Assembly: GCA_956465555.1 (NCBI GenBank) | Contig: OY101126.1 | Coordinates: forward strand, 290,501-354,500 | Length of the DNA: 64,000 nucleotides | Direction: 5' to 3' | DNA from: Nitzschia sp. pyKryTriq1 | Taxonomy: Eukaryota; Bacillariophyta; Bacillariophyceae; Bacillariales; Bacillariaceae | In this document: one piece after another, positions 18,404 to 29,540 of the stretch | Numbering within the stretch: the first letter of the stretch is position 1 | Layout: every line of letters starts with the position of its first letter | Notes under the pieces: model-generated | What the model was told of the DNA's origin: nothing | The model's database searches: none | Seen by the model: the letters and a program-made list of their open reading frames with translations, nothing else | Program-made: the position numbers and the translations under genes

Positions 18404-19939
18404 CTCGCTGGCCTGTTTTGGGCTCGTGGAGCGATATGTTTCCTCCTCAATTTTGCTTCAGGATGTGAGTGGCGTTTGTTCGTTGGAGAAGTCGCGATGG
18501 CGGAAGATCTCGGGAGATTCGGAAGTCGTCGCGCTGTGGATTATTGCCGCCGCTGGGTACATGCTATTCAACTATTATGCTCTTGGTCGGGATGGGTGCG
18601 ATGGCTCCTTCGATGGATTCTTCTTCTTTTACTCGTGCTTGCTAGCTTGGGGAAAGGCGTCGGTAGCAAAGGGATGAGAAATGAGTACCATACCAGGTAC
18701 CGGTGTACATGCGCAACAACAGAGAAACAATATAACGAAACACGAAACACACTCGTACATAGTACCGGTACAATAAGTACGCAACACCCATCACCCGCAT
18801 CGCACCCGAATCAAAACAGGTAGGATGCGTCGAAAACAGACGGGACACACGCCACGTGGCGCTTTCTTCATTCGGTTTCTGTGCTTCTTTGCCGCGTGGT
18901 TGTTGGACTTCTTTGAACACAACAACAAACAACAGCTCTTCTCGAATTTCCGAGAACCGAAAACGCAGAAAATCGAAACACCGGTGAAACATGCCGTTTA
19001 GAAACTCCGCTGCTGCCTACTACTACGAGTACGAGCAGCAGGAAGAATCCGGAATGTCTCCGACACGAATTTACTGCACCCGCCGGGGATCCCGCGCGCG
19101 GAGGGAAAAATCCTCTCGCTGCTCGCCGGACTGCTGTACGGAACCTGGCATGATGCTCTCCACCTGTGCGTTGTCCGCACCATCGCAAGTTCAATCAAAC
19201 CGGTAAAGATACTGCAGATGATCGTACCTAGTAGGTGTTACAGCACAAACAATACTCTACTACAGTGATGCAGTTACGAAAGCAGGCGGTGTGGTGTTCA
19301 TGATCTTGTGAGTGAACTACTGTACCGAGCACGGTCTGTGGAAAAGTGGCGGGCCAGCATCTACAGCCAAAGTTGGCATTATCGTCGTACTTTTCATGAA
19401 TTTTCAGCTGGATTGAGAGTGAAGTTGGCGATTCCATGTTATTGGGAGACGCGCCGAAGAATGAAACTGAAGTGGGCAGTGGATCGATTGAAGAATTGAT
19501 GACTCTCGACGTTGTTCTGGTGATCATATTGTTGGAGGCAGTAGCTTGGCAGTGGGGTCTTGAGATCCAAATGAGGGAGCTGCGCCGGCCGGCGAGATTT
19601 TCATGTACTCCGAGTTGTTCGACGCAAGATGTGTCGCATCCATTTAATAAAGCGTGTCGTGTCAGACATATATTCCGGTATTCAAATATTCATATATGTT
19701 ATCATCATTGAGAGACAGCCAACGGCCCGCTTCCGGCTTCGATCTCCGATGCACATCACATTTTCTGCCCTTCTCGCATTGAAAACCGATTTGGATTGCG
19801 GAACAAAATTTTCGGGTTTGTTTTGCACTGATGAACAAGCAACGGGCAGGCAGTGCACATCCTCAGCGTATACCGCAGACCACATTGCAAAGTCGAAATA
19901 GAAGCATCACGAACAATCACACACTTCTTTTGGAACCCC
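18404..19939. other. Intergenic, 1.5 kb, no clear gene
   Basis: Several short open frames on both strands, none with convincing protein composition. GTAC/ACCGGT palindromic steps occur at about 18698-18720 and 18758-18782. The presumed divergent promoters of the transporter and the receptor-like gene lie here. Confidence 0.5.
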
Positions 19940-22900
19940 ATGACAGGAGTATCGACAGCTCTTCGCACCGGGATGATTTGTTCCTGCCATGCCGCTGTAA
20001 TGTTGCTAGCCGCGTCGGCGCTTTTACTGGTAACGACATCTTCCGGTGGTCGGCGTCTTGAACTTCTTGACAGCTACTCGCTTTTGCAAGGAAACCAGTC
20101 GTTAGTCGACGAAGCAGGCCTGCCATCCCTTCCGACGGACACACACAACATCTCAAGTCCCGACGCGACGACATCTCTCACCGGGGACACTTTGAATCGA
20201 TCGGTGACAGATCCGCCTACCATGGCCATCGCCATCGCTTCAAGTCCGCCTTCGATCGGACCAACAGCAGCAATATCTTCTGAGCGTCCAACTCTGATGC
20301 CGTCGTTTTCGCCGACACTGGTGGCGTCGGATCAACCAAGCGAGACCCCATCGTCGATTCCTTCTAGTCTTTCCACTCCTTTGCCCTCTGTTTTCCCTTC
20401 CGCTGTATCATCTTTGGTGCCGTCCTTCGAACCAACCAAGGCGGCGTCAATGCAACCTAGTGAGGTGCCTTCATCGGTTCCATCCAGCGGCCCCACATCC
20501 CTTCCTTCTGCTTTTCCTTCTGAAACTCCATCATCTTCTCCTACGTTGGAATGTCATGATCAACAGTCGTACCGAAGCCCTATCAACAACTTGACCTGCG
20601 AAGACCATCAGGGGACCAATTGTGTACATTGGCGCATCCTTGGTCTCAACACGACAGAGCTGGCCAAATTGATCGAGCAGTGTCCAGAGACGTGTCTAAT
20701 CCCCTGTGGAGCCTTTGTTCAGTTTTCAGTATCTCTGCGATTCACCATTGCTGGAATTCCAGGTCTGATGGATGCAAATACGAAGAAAGATTTGGAGGTG
20801 GTCACTCGGCAGCACCAACTAGCGTACATTCGAGCAAAACTGGATCGGCAAATTTCCTTTGAGTTTGACAGCGTAGAGCTTGTCTCGCAGGCAGTGCTCC
20901 AAGATATCCCAAGTGGAAATCCACCTTTCCGACAACGTCAACTCGACAATGCAGCCAGCACTACGACTCTCGAAGTACGAATGGAGTTTCAGGGCTTCGC
21001 AGTTGGAATCTCGCACCGAGATGCCTCAAAACTTTTGATAGCGGGAATCGACAGCGAATCTTTCAAAGTGGCACTGCAAACGGCCGGCGATTTCTTTGCC
21101 ACTGCAGTCGTTTTGTCTGCTGCTGTACAGGACGTGCCTACTCGAACCAGCAAGGACGAGCGCACAAACAAGGGCGTCCTACCGGCAACGATCGTTTTGT
21201 CCATGTTGTTTGCCGTCTTGGTCTCGGTTCTAGGAGCCTGGTCATGGATCTACCACCGACGTTCGGGCAAGTGGCTTCCGAGACTGCGGGTCTTTTCATG
21301 TTCGGATATTGACGAAAACTTTCAAGTGCATTCGCCGATGCGATTTACGAGGCAAGGGACATATGCAATGACGTCGCTTCCAGGTCGTCACAATATGTTT
21401 TCGATCACGAATACAGATAGCATGCTATCTTTTGACGATTCCCGCGCATCGACTCTCCAAGCGGGCAACGGTGCTCCGTTCTTGCGGTTACTAGCGCGTA
21501 TGAGCCTGAGTCGCAGCCAATCGTCAGCCGACATGGAAGAGGGCATGCCTGGCGATAACACCGCGTTCCCAGCTGAAACAATGTCGTCTTGTTCCAACGA
21601 AGAGATCCCTGTGGAACACCCGCTATCAGATATCATTCCTCCAATGATCGTCATTGACCACATTGACGACGAAAATCCTGAGATCGGGATAGTTTTTCGT
21701 TCCAAGACCCCCCAGGTCCCAGCAAAGATGGTACATGCTTCAGAAGATTTGATTTCCGCGCTTCGAGAAGGTCAAAGCCCCGAGCACCATGGAATGCTAA
21801 AGTAAGTGAGAAAAGGCCCACATGGAGGGAAACCAGATTGGCTACTGGCACGATCTCACACTGCCATTCACGTTTTTCTAGTTGGGGGAGTGTCGACTTC
21901 GGGACAGATTTCCAAAACGGTTGGCATTGCCTACACGACACACGCCCGTTTTCACCTCTTGGACTGGTCATGGACAGCGATAGTGACGACGATGTTTCCG
22001 TCGCGTCGACCCCCGTTCGTTCGAAGAGAAACAGAGACGCGTTCCGGCTGCGAAGATCCCTTAGTTCGAGTGCACTGGATGAAAGGCCAGGGGAAAATGT
22101 ACATCCCATATCGATTTTCTCGAGCGAGCCTACAATAGGCCTTTTCGCTGGCAAAGCTGCACGGCATATTGTCGAGAAAAGAGGTATTGCATCCATTCTC
22201 GGCACGAGACGGGAGACGCCAGGCGGGGGTCATACTTCGGCCAACAAAGAGATTGGGCTACCACCACTGGCGATCAAGGATACCGCCCCAAAACGCTCAA
22301 AGAAGACAGCGTTTTCCAAGATGGTCGACTTTGGGACTTTGAAACTCCAACAAGTCCCCGCCTCGTTGGACCGTCCAAACCACGACACCATAGGCTCCCT
22401 CGGCATCATCACATCATCTGGTGTGATCGACCTCTGTACCGAGGCTCGCGATGACAAACCAACTCGCTATGAGTTTGAGGCTCCACGCAAAGGCCAACTT
22501 GGCATAATCATTGAGTCCGACGCCGTTGCAGGACCTGTTGTTCGTGCCGTCAAGGATTATTCTCCTCTATTGGGTCTAATCCAAAGAGGTGATCGGATCG
22601 TTGAGGTGAATGGCAGAAATACAAGTCGGTGCACTCTCACGGATATTTCTCGCTTACTCTCCATCAAACCAAGCTTGCGCAATGGTGGCCATGCTAATTT
22701 TCTGAAGATCGCCGTGACACGTTCCCCAGTACGAGACGCCAGCAGATCCCAGCGCGGGTCGCCACCACGAGTTTTCCATAGTCGAGATAGCAGCTATGGA
22801 AGTAGCAGTATCGCAAGTTCGTCTCGGTTGGGCCCCAGTTCCTCATTTGACGACGGAAGTCGCCCGTCCGACCAGTCAACTAGACACGTTTCTTTTGGTG

Positions 22901-22956
22901 CTGGTCCTTTGAAGGGACCCAATCCGACATATCATGAATCCAGACTCTCGTTTTAG
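19940..22956 (+). CDS. Receptor-like single-pass membrane protein with cytoplasmic PDZ domain
   Basis: Best read as two exons, 19940-21801 and 21882-22956 (978 aa), joined across an 80-nt intron starting GTAAGT and ending TTTCTAG. The intron contains the TAA that otherwise ends the first frame, and splicing keeps the frame exactly. Order: signal peptide (MLLAASALLLV), Pro/Ser-rich ectodomain with P-S-x-x-P-S repeats (about 100-200), a six- or seven-Cys module (about 204-258), a 150-residue ectodomain segment, one transmembrane helix (about 411-434, IVLSMLFAVLVSVLGAW), a Ser-rich cytosolic region, and a PDZ domain (about 815-900: KGQLGIIIES, LIQRGDRIVEVNG). A separate downstream gene starting at ATG 21970 is the alternative. 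No ligand or partner is known. Confidence 0.7.
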
Positions 22957-23216
22957 AGGATCGCTGGGTGATCAACAGCAGCTCGCTGGATGAGGAGTAC
23001 TACTAGCGAGCAATAATCATTTAGTCCATTGGGGTAGGCTACGACATCTATGATCACACGAGTTGGATTGTTAGCAATAGCAATACGAATTTCTATTTTA
23101 CGTAGTCCTTTGGTAGCCACTCCCAGAGGAGTGGACATTCGCAGTGATCTACGGGGAGGCGTTAACAACCCGGGGGTGACAGGGACATCACGGTTTGTGT
23201 GCTGAGGGAAGTGAGG

Positions 23217-23711
23217 TTAGTTGCTTTGTGTAGTTTGGGTGGGTTTGAAGAAATTGCGGAATCGATCCACAATAGTAGATGTTGGTCGCCATCGTGAATG
23301 TTTGGGGTGTATTGGTACATCACTGTTGGCCAGGGATCGGGGTCTGTTAGTGCCTGATGGTGCGGTTCTTGTGAAGCCGTTGTGTGCCAAGATGCTGGAT
23401 AGGGTATCGTTGTTCTGAGACTGTTTGATGCTGTCATATATTCTGGGTTCGTAGTTGGTGATATAAGTTTCCATTTGAGAGTTGGTCGCTTGGGCAAGGT
23501 AGTCGTCGAGGTCGTCGTGGAAGTATCGTTCTCTATGCGCTGCTACCGGTAGGCAGTTTTGGCGGCGTTGGTGTAGCATTCGTATCTTGGTCTGCATTTC
23601 GAGTCGCTTCTCCGGGGATGGGATGTTGTCAGCTTTCCGATGCGCATCGTTCAGATGGTTAGTCCACAGTGTGCTAAGACTTGTCCATATGGTTTTGGAA
23701 AGGCCGGTCAT
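23217..23711 (-). pseudogene. Fragment resembling the C-terminal region of a retroelement RT protein
   Basis: An open frame of about 165 residues (slightly longer if read back to the stop near 23766). Its spacing of features recalls the tail that follows reverse transcriptase in diatom retroelements: a WTSLSTLWTNHLNDAH helix (W...W..RN-like), a charged helix KIRMLHQRRQN, then RYFHDDLDDYL, and a terminal VDRFRNFF. No reverse transcriptase or nuclease motifs are present, and upstream sequence is closed by a stop and unrelated Gly/Pro-rich DNA. I read it as a truncated relic. It could instead be an unrelated orphan protein. Confidence 0.4.
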
Positions 23712-23927
23712 GAAAACTCCGGTGTCGAGTTGGATTGTTAGTGAAGTAATACTATGCAGTTATTTTTTGTAGCAAGCTCACTACTCTCTCTTTGGCGGAT
23801 GCTACTGCCTGTGAGAGCTCCATCAGCACCACCATTTCCCCCGCATGACGACCTTGCTGGACCAGGGCCAGGACCAGGGCTACCACCAGCAGCACGACGG
23901 TTCATGCAGTGGATGATACGATCATGT

Positions 23928-24529
23928 TTATCCCTCGAAATAGCCACAGTAAAGGTAGGCGGCACTAAGAAGCACCCAAATCGGCAAATCCACAGACTTC
24001 CCTACATACGAAGCCATAACGAGACCCAAAGATGGAAATAGGTTGAGGGAGCAAAATTTCTTGGTGGCCGCCTTGTCTGAGGAAAAGGCCATGTATTTGC
24101 CGATTGCCACCCTAACGCGGAAGAGCCAAGAAGGAGTCGGAGTTCCTTGGATTCGGGAAGCAATCCAACAATACTGTTTGCGATCAAATAAGTGTCCCAT
24201 GGGGCAAATAGGCACAGCAATCCGTTGCTCACGGCCACAATGCATGAGAAAAAAACAACCTTTTGCCCCATTGAAAGTGGTGCCTGGGTGTCCCCCCCTC
24301 GAGCGGTGGTCGCGGCAGTAATACTAGTAGTAGTACCGAACAAGTAGGTATTCGAGGAGTCGTCCTTCTTGGTGGTAGACATCGCCTTTGGATTCGCAAC
24401 TTCTGCCGCCAGAGTTACAGCGGCGGTGGGTTGAGTAAGACCACTCGCCGAGCGAGGAAAAAAGGTTGACGCCGAGGCCCCAGATGCGGCAAGCGCGTAG
24501 AGAACGAAAACTACTGGTAGATTCTTCAT
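23928..24529 (-). CDS. Small membrane protein with apparent 1-nt frameshift
   Basis: Two overlapping frames make sense only together. The first gives a signal peptide (LPVVFVLYALAASGASA), a Thr/Ala-rich spacer and helices VVFFSCIVAVSNGLLCLFAPW and LRLLLGSSALG. The second continues VAIGKYMAFSSDK, then LGLVMASYVGK and LPIWVLLSAAYLYCGYF before a TAA. The switch falls at a run of three G on the coding strand (24110-24112). One extra G would restore a single frame of about 200 residues. The N-terminus ends ASASTFF, which might be a plastid junction. Function unknown. Either a base was lost in the sequence or the gene is broken. Confidence 0.55.
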
Positions 24530-25458
24530 GATTGTCGTGATGAGATGCTTTGTTCTTTATAATATGATGACTGCCACTACCGGTTTATTTTGGACGACAA
24601 CACCGAAAGTGATCAACTCTACAAGGTGATGCAGATTGTTGATCGACTTGGATGCGATGCGGAGGAGACGATGAGAATAAGCAGAGGGACAAAAGATCAC
24701 AAAATCCCAAAACAGAAGTGAATCTTTCATGATGTGTTCGGGAGTGTGTCGCGAATCGCCAAAGATTTTCAATTCACCGTGTTGTCATCGCGGCGATCAC
24801 AAAATCTGACATTTCTTGTGAAAAAGCGGGAATTTTTTCGGAGTCTGTGGGGGACCCACAGGACGGACGCAGGATGGACTCCAGTCTGCGGTCCACGTAC
24901 AGACGATGGCTTCAGAGTTTACCGGCACCTGGTACCTGGTACCGTATCATGTCAACGAGCACCATGGGTGACGTCATTCAAGTCAAAGTAGTCGTGGATA
25001 CAGACCTCGTGTCAAGAGTTCGAAAGCTCGCTAAAAGAGGTATCTTTGTCACGATTATTCTCCTTCGCCCACCCTTCTTTACATTCCGTTTTCCTTTGAT
25101 CATGGCGCACGCTACTCCCTCCACAAAACAAACACATGAACTCCCAAGTCTTGCGCGTGTGCAGTTTCCTCCTTTCTCCGTGCAATCCAACACGAAGACG
25201 AGAAAAAGAAGAAGCACTGTATGATCGCCAACTCCGACGCCCTTGGTGGTTGGGTCGGATAAAAATTGCTTTTCGTTTGGATCGGCAGCAAAAGCAAGAA
25301 GAAGTGTCGGACTTGCTTCCGCTATCGTTCAATCGTACCTGTATTGTAGCAGACGACCGACGACAAAAGTGTGAAAGTTGTGCAACTGCTCATCCTCATT
25401 TTTTCCAACGCTTCCGAATAAAATATTGTTCTAACCCGACACTAGCATCAGCAGCAAC
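24530..25458. other. Divergent intergenic region
   Basis: No gene recognised. Contains a GGTACC-type cluster at about 24920-24950 and one TGACGTCA at 24969, listed separately. Confidence 0.5.
24969..24976. promoter_or_regulatory. CRE-like TGACGTCA element (3)
   Basis: Perfect palindrome 483 bp upstream of the glutamine amidotransferase start codon, in a divergent spacer. Same class as the two sites near 10.1-10.3 kb. Confidence 0.4.
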
Positions 25459-26715
25459 ATGTGCCGTTGGGTGACCCTCCTCAGTACCGACCCGGTTTCG
25501 CTTTCCGATGTGGTCATCGCTCCGAGTAACTCGATGGTGCATCAAAGTCGCGATGCCACCTTCCACCCTGGCTACGGCGAAGTGAATAATGCACCTTTGA
25601 ACGCCGACGGGTTTGGCGTCGGTTGGTACCACCGCAATGAGGCTAAGCTGCCGGCGGTGGTTCGTCCCACGGCAGCTTCCGACGGAACAGTGAGCAAACC
25701 AGCGGCCACGGTCCCCACTACGCCGATCTTCGTCCCTGCGATTGACCAAAGTGGAAACATTCGTCGAACGGCAGCGGTCTTCAAGGACACGTTTCCCGCT
25801 TGGAACAACTTGAACTTGCGAGAATTGTGCATGGCCACATCCAGCGACTGTATCATGGCTCACGTCCGAGCTGCCAGTACTGGAACCGGAGTCAGTCAGA
25901 ACAACTGCCACCCCTTCAAGGCTGGCCGTCTTTTGTTCTGCCACAACGGTCGCATCTTTGGATACCAGCAAATCAAACGACGATTCCTTGCCGAACTTTC
26001 GGATGAAGCCTTTCTCCATATCCGTGGAACGACGGATTCGGAAGGTGTCTTTGGCTTGATTTTGACCATTCTTGCCCGAGATGAGTTTGCCGAAGAATGT
26101 GGATCGCCTATCCACCAGACCACGCCCTTTGGAGCGCATCGATTGTGTACTGCCATCAAGAAGGCGCTCGCCAAGATTTCTCAAATTCTAGATGCCGCCA
26201 AGCTAGACAAACGAGACTACTGCACCTGCAATTTTGCCTTGACGGACGGAGAGACCATGGTGGTTACACGATACTGTGACCAAAGCCCTGAAGTACCACC
26301 CCCCTCGCTGTATTTTGCGTTTGGAAGTACTCTCCAAGGAGAACTCACTGGCGAGGCGAGTGAGGAAGCTCTTCTCAACCATTCAGTGTCCCGGGGACAA
26401 CTTGACCTCGAAGAGGAAAAGAAGGATACCGATACTCTAAGCGAAGGAGAAGATGAAACTGCCTCTGACTCGGCAGATGACACGGACTTTGAAACCAGCA
26501 AGGTTCTCTTGCACAGACGTGAAAGCAAGCCGGGGAAGATTCTTTCTCAAGTCGATCCCGAGACTGCAACCTTTGTAGTGTCCTCCAATCCTCTCACCTG
26601 TAGCCACACCTGGCACAAGATCCCCAAAAATTCGATCATGTGGTGTACTCGTGGAAAACACCCAGAGCTTCGTCTTCTCAACAGAAGATCCCCCACTTGG
26701 GTCACCCCGTTTTGA
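25459..26715 (+). CDS. Class II glutamine amidotransferase, DUG3/EgtC-like
   Basis: The 418-residue protein begins Met-Cys-Arg-Trp, so removal of Met exposes Cys2, the N-terminal nucleophile of Ntn amidotransferases. Supporting blocks are NADGFGVGWYH, AHVRAAS with GVSQNNCHPF, LLFCHNGRI, and TTDSEGVFGLIL. The C-terminal FVVSSNPLTC and IMWCTRG blocks match the yeast DUG3 type, which with DUG2 cleaves glutathione. An acidic insertion (about residues 315-345) is specific to this protein. A single exon. The reaction is probably hydrolysis of a gamma-glutamyl bond (glutathione turnover); a partner peptidase is not in the window. The ATG at 25459 is fixed by the need for Cys2. Confidence 0.88.
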   Translation: MCRWVTLLSTDPVSLSDVVIAPSNSMVHQSRDATFHPGYGEVNNAPLNADGFGVGWYHRNEAKLPAVVRPTAASDGTVSKPAATVPTTPIFVPAIDQSGNIRRTAAVFKDTFPAWNNLNLRELCMATSSDCIMAHVRAASTGTGVSQNNCHPFKAGRLLFCHNGRIFGYQQIKRRFLAELSDEAFLHIRGTTDSEGVFGLILTILARDEFAEECGSPIHQTTPFGAHRLCTAIKKALAKISQILDAAKLDKRDYCTCNFALTDGETMVVTRYCDQSPEVPPPSLYFAFGSTLQGELTGEASEEALLNHSVSRGQLDLEEEKKDTDTLSEGEDETASDSADDTDFETSKVLLHRRESKPGKILSQVDPETATFVVSSNPLTCSHTWHKIPKNSIMWCTRGKHPELRLLNRRSPTWVTPF

Positions 26716-27007
26716 TGATGAGATCCTCTATTACATAATGAATGATGAATCATTTGCGCTATAGATTGCTCGCGAAGCAAGCGCAAACTTTTGAAGATAC
26801 AAGACGAAGAATCCGTCTTCTATAAGAAGTCAATGACGATACAACAACAACTAGACCTTACTAATGATTTTGTTTGTTCCTACTAGATTATGGTGATCTG
26901 CTTTACTACTAATGTTGTTTCTTCCAAATAGGCTATGGACATCTCTATACACACTGTTTACCCTTTAAACGAATGTTATGCCATAATATTATGTAGTGCA
27001 ATAAAGC

Positions 27008-28605
27008 TTATTGTCTCGTGACAGTAGTAGAGGTCGCCGGAGGGACGAGACCACTTCTCCTACTTCGCTGCTTCTCCTCTTTTGCGTTTGCCCCTGATAT
27101 CATGGTTGAACTCACAAAACCATAAATAGCCCTCCAGCCACCGTTCACCCTGGGCGTCCAGTAATCGCCTAGGGCAGCCTCGAGGGTGCTCAAGAGAGCT
27201 TGACCAACGATTGGATAGTGATCGGGAATTACCCCGTATGCTACATGCTTGGCGCCCAATTCTTTCAGAGCGTACGTCACGGGCTCCAGATCAGGTCCCA
27301 ACATGTTCACCGCTACATCGAGCATGTTTACCACTCCTCGGGCGTGTGCCAAGAACTTTGGGTCTTGGTAAAGTGCCTCCTCGTCCCCTTCTTCGCTATA
27401 TTTATCAGCGAAACGGAATAGTGCCTTGGCTCCCGGAGCAATGTCAAAGATCTTTTGAAAGAGAAGAACTCCGGCAACCTCTTGATAGTTTGGGATCGCT
27501 CTGACTTTGTCCCAACTTCTGTAGACACACTCGATCGTGTCGCCGTAAGACCACTCATCAAGGTCTTCTTGTGGAGTACTACTACTATTTTGTTCTTGGT
27601 CGGGTGTCGTTGCTGTAAAAGAGCTCGAAGCGCTGGTGGATGCGACACTGAGAGCATCCTCGATAAGTTTGCTAACCTGTTCTTGCCTTGAAGTATCCGG
27701 GGAGTTCTTCGATAGTCCACGGATACCAGTGATCTCGGAAAGTACTGAAGTAACAGCCTTCCGCACGCCTCGAGTCTTTCTTCTTGCAGCAAGAGAAGAG
27801 TCGACTTCGACTGTCTTTTGTTCGGAAGTTGGTGCAGCGGGAGGGTTCATCTTCTGTCGCATTCGTTCGATGCGGCGTTGCTTTTGTTCGACGCGTTTCT
27901 CTGCCCCAGTCATCATGGCAGCTGATACCAAGCCATAAATAGCCGTCCAACCCTCCTTCACCTTGGGGGTCCACTTGTCCCCTAGCGCCGTTTCTAAGGT
28001 GTAGAGCAGGGCTTCCCCCACAATCCCATAGTGCACAGGCAAAACTCCGTATTCGACGTGTCGGGCACCCAATTTACCCATAGACAGTAATGCTGGCTCC
28101 AAATCAGGACCACTGTTGGTATTGAAGAATTGGCCCAGAGAAAGAAAACAAACAAATATGGTGGTGAGAAACTAAAGATTCGCAGCAACAACCATAGTGC
28201 TATCGTTGTTGGTGACCACCATGATGTGATAAGTTTTCCGACTTCGCCCACCACTTACAGCATGTTGACAGCCGTATCTAACATGGATACAACTCCATTC
28301 GCGTGGGCCTTGAACTTTGTGCTCGTGTACAAGCTTTCTTCATTTCCCACAAACTCAGGACCGAAAGAAAACATATTGATGGCAACAGGAGCCAGCTCAA
28401 AGATTCTTTGAGATTGAGCGAGAAGAGGAAGCATTTTAGAGATTATTACATTTGACCAGTGTAAAGTCCACGAATTTGGTGTTGACACTTACTTTCGAAA
28501 GAGGATCTCTCCAGCAACCTCAGCGTAATTGGGGATTCTCTGGATGGCATCCCAGCTCTCGTGGACCGCCATAACAACTGCGAAATCGATATCGTCGCCA
28601 ATCAT
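27008..28605 (-). CDS. Two-domain globin (neuroglobin-like domains)
   Basis: Three exons on the minus strand: 28493-28605, 28259-28405 and 27008-28112. The introns are 87 and 146 nt, giving 454 aa. Each globin domain reads like neuroglobin: helix A/B (SWDAIQRIPNYAEVAGEILF), a distal His in KFKAHANGVVSMLD (His72; second domain His343), a proximal His in LG[A/R]-K/R-H (His105; His376), and a HY-VG-ALL-TLE-LG-WTP block. The 33-residue distal-proximal spacing is close to that of vertebrate neuroglobin. The domains are joined by a basic, coiled-coil-like linker (AEKRVEQKQRRIERMRQK) and a segment with EITGIRGLSKNSPDTSRQEQ. Likely a cytosolic haem protein binding O2 or NO. Lies in tandem with the three-domain gene. 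Confidence 0.88.
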
Positions 28606-29540
28606 GGTTATCTGTGCTGGTAAAGTTAATGGAAATTGGAAAGTAAACTCAGTTTACTATCCGTAGAGCCGTATACAAATCTGGCTTGATGTTGTAACTT
28701 GTAACCAACTTCCTCCGGGGAACATTATGAGACAAATATCGGTACCACCGGTTCCTCTCTCTAGGGAAGGCTTTACTCCACTCTCACTTTTTCATGGCCT
28801 TCGCTGGATGGATTATTATTCGTGTTGATGTGGCAAAGTACTGTAGACCAATTGGTGCCTGGCATTCGCAGTAATGGAAACGCTAAAAAGCAAGGTACCA
28901 GTAATGTAATTATTGTAGAACTGTTCTCATTATTCCTTTCTCAACCACGTCAGATGAAACATATAATGTATCGAGATTCCGGAAGTTGGGAGCACGAAGA
29001 ATGACCGCCTTTTAGTGGGGCGCTCGCTGGAAAAAAATGTCCAGTAATGGCCTACGGGCATATTTAATAACCCGCGGCTCATAAATAAATATCGAATTAC
29101 GAAATAATTCCACGTCTAGAAATCGCTGACTCATTCAGTGGCTTTGGAAGCATTGGCGGCTCAAAGGGGCTTATGACTTCAATTGCAACGAGAAGACGAG
29201 TCGAGAGAGAAGGAGGAGGGACGAGAATGTGCACCGGTAATACGATTGACTCGAAATTTCGTAATTTCGTCAGTTCTCAACAGATGATTTGCGAGTACAC
29301 GTACGGTCGGTATGTACAGTATCTGTTTGGACCGTCCCCATCACAGGTGCTGGAACCTACGGCACCGGTAGGTAGACTACGAATCTACTGTAAAGAAAAT
29401 AACTATCCTCTGCTGCAACCGCTAGAAGGTTATAGTCGAGAGCCTCCCTCTCTCTAGTGGTCTCTAGACATAGTTGTATCGGTTTGGTTGCTTTTTAAGG
29501 AACACTAGAGTAGAGTCCTTGTGCGTATATCCCATTAAGC
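28606..29540. other. Spacer between tandem globin genes
   Basis: No gene recognised. Contains the promoter of the two-domain globin and GTAC/ACCGGT steps at about 28740, 29235, 29300 and 29365. No third globin remnant was seen. Confidence 0.5.
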
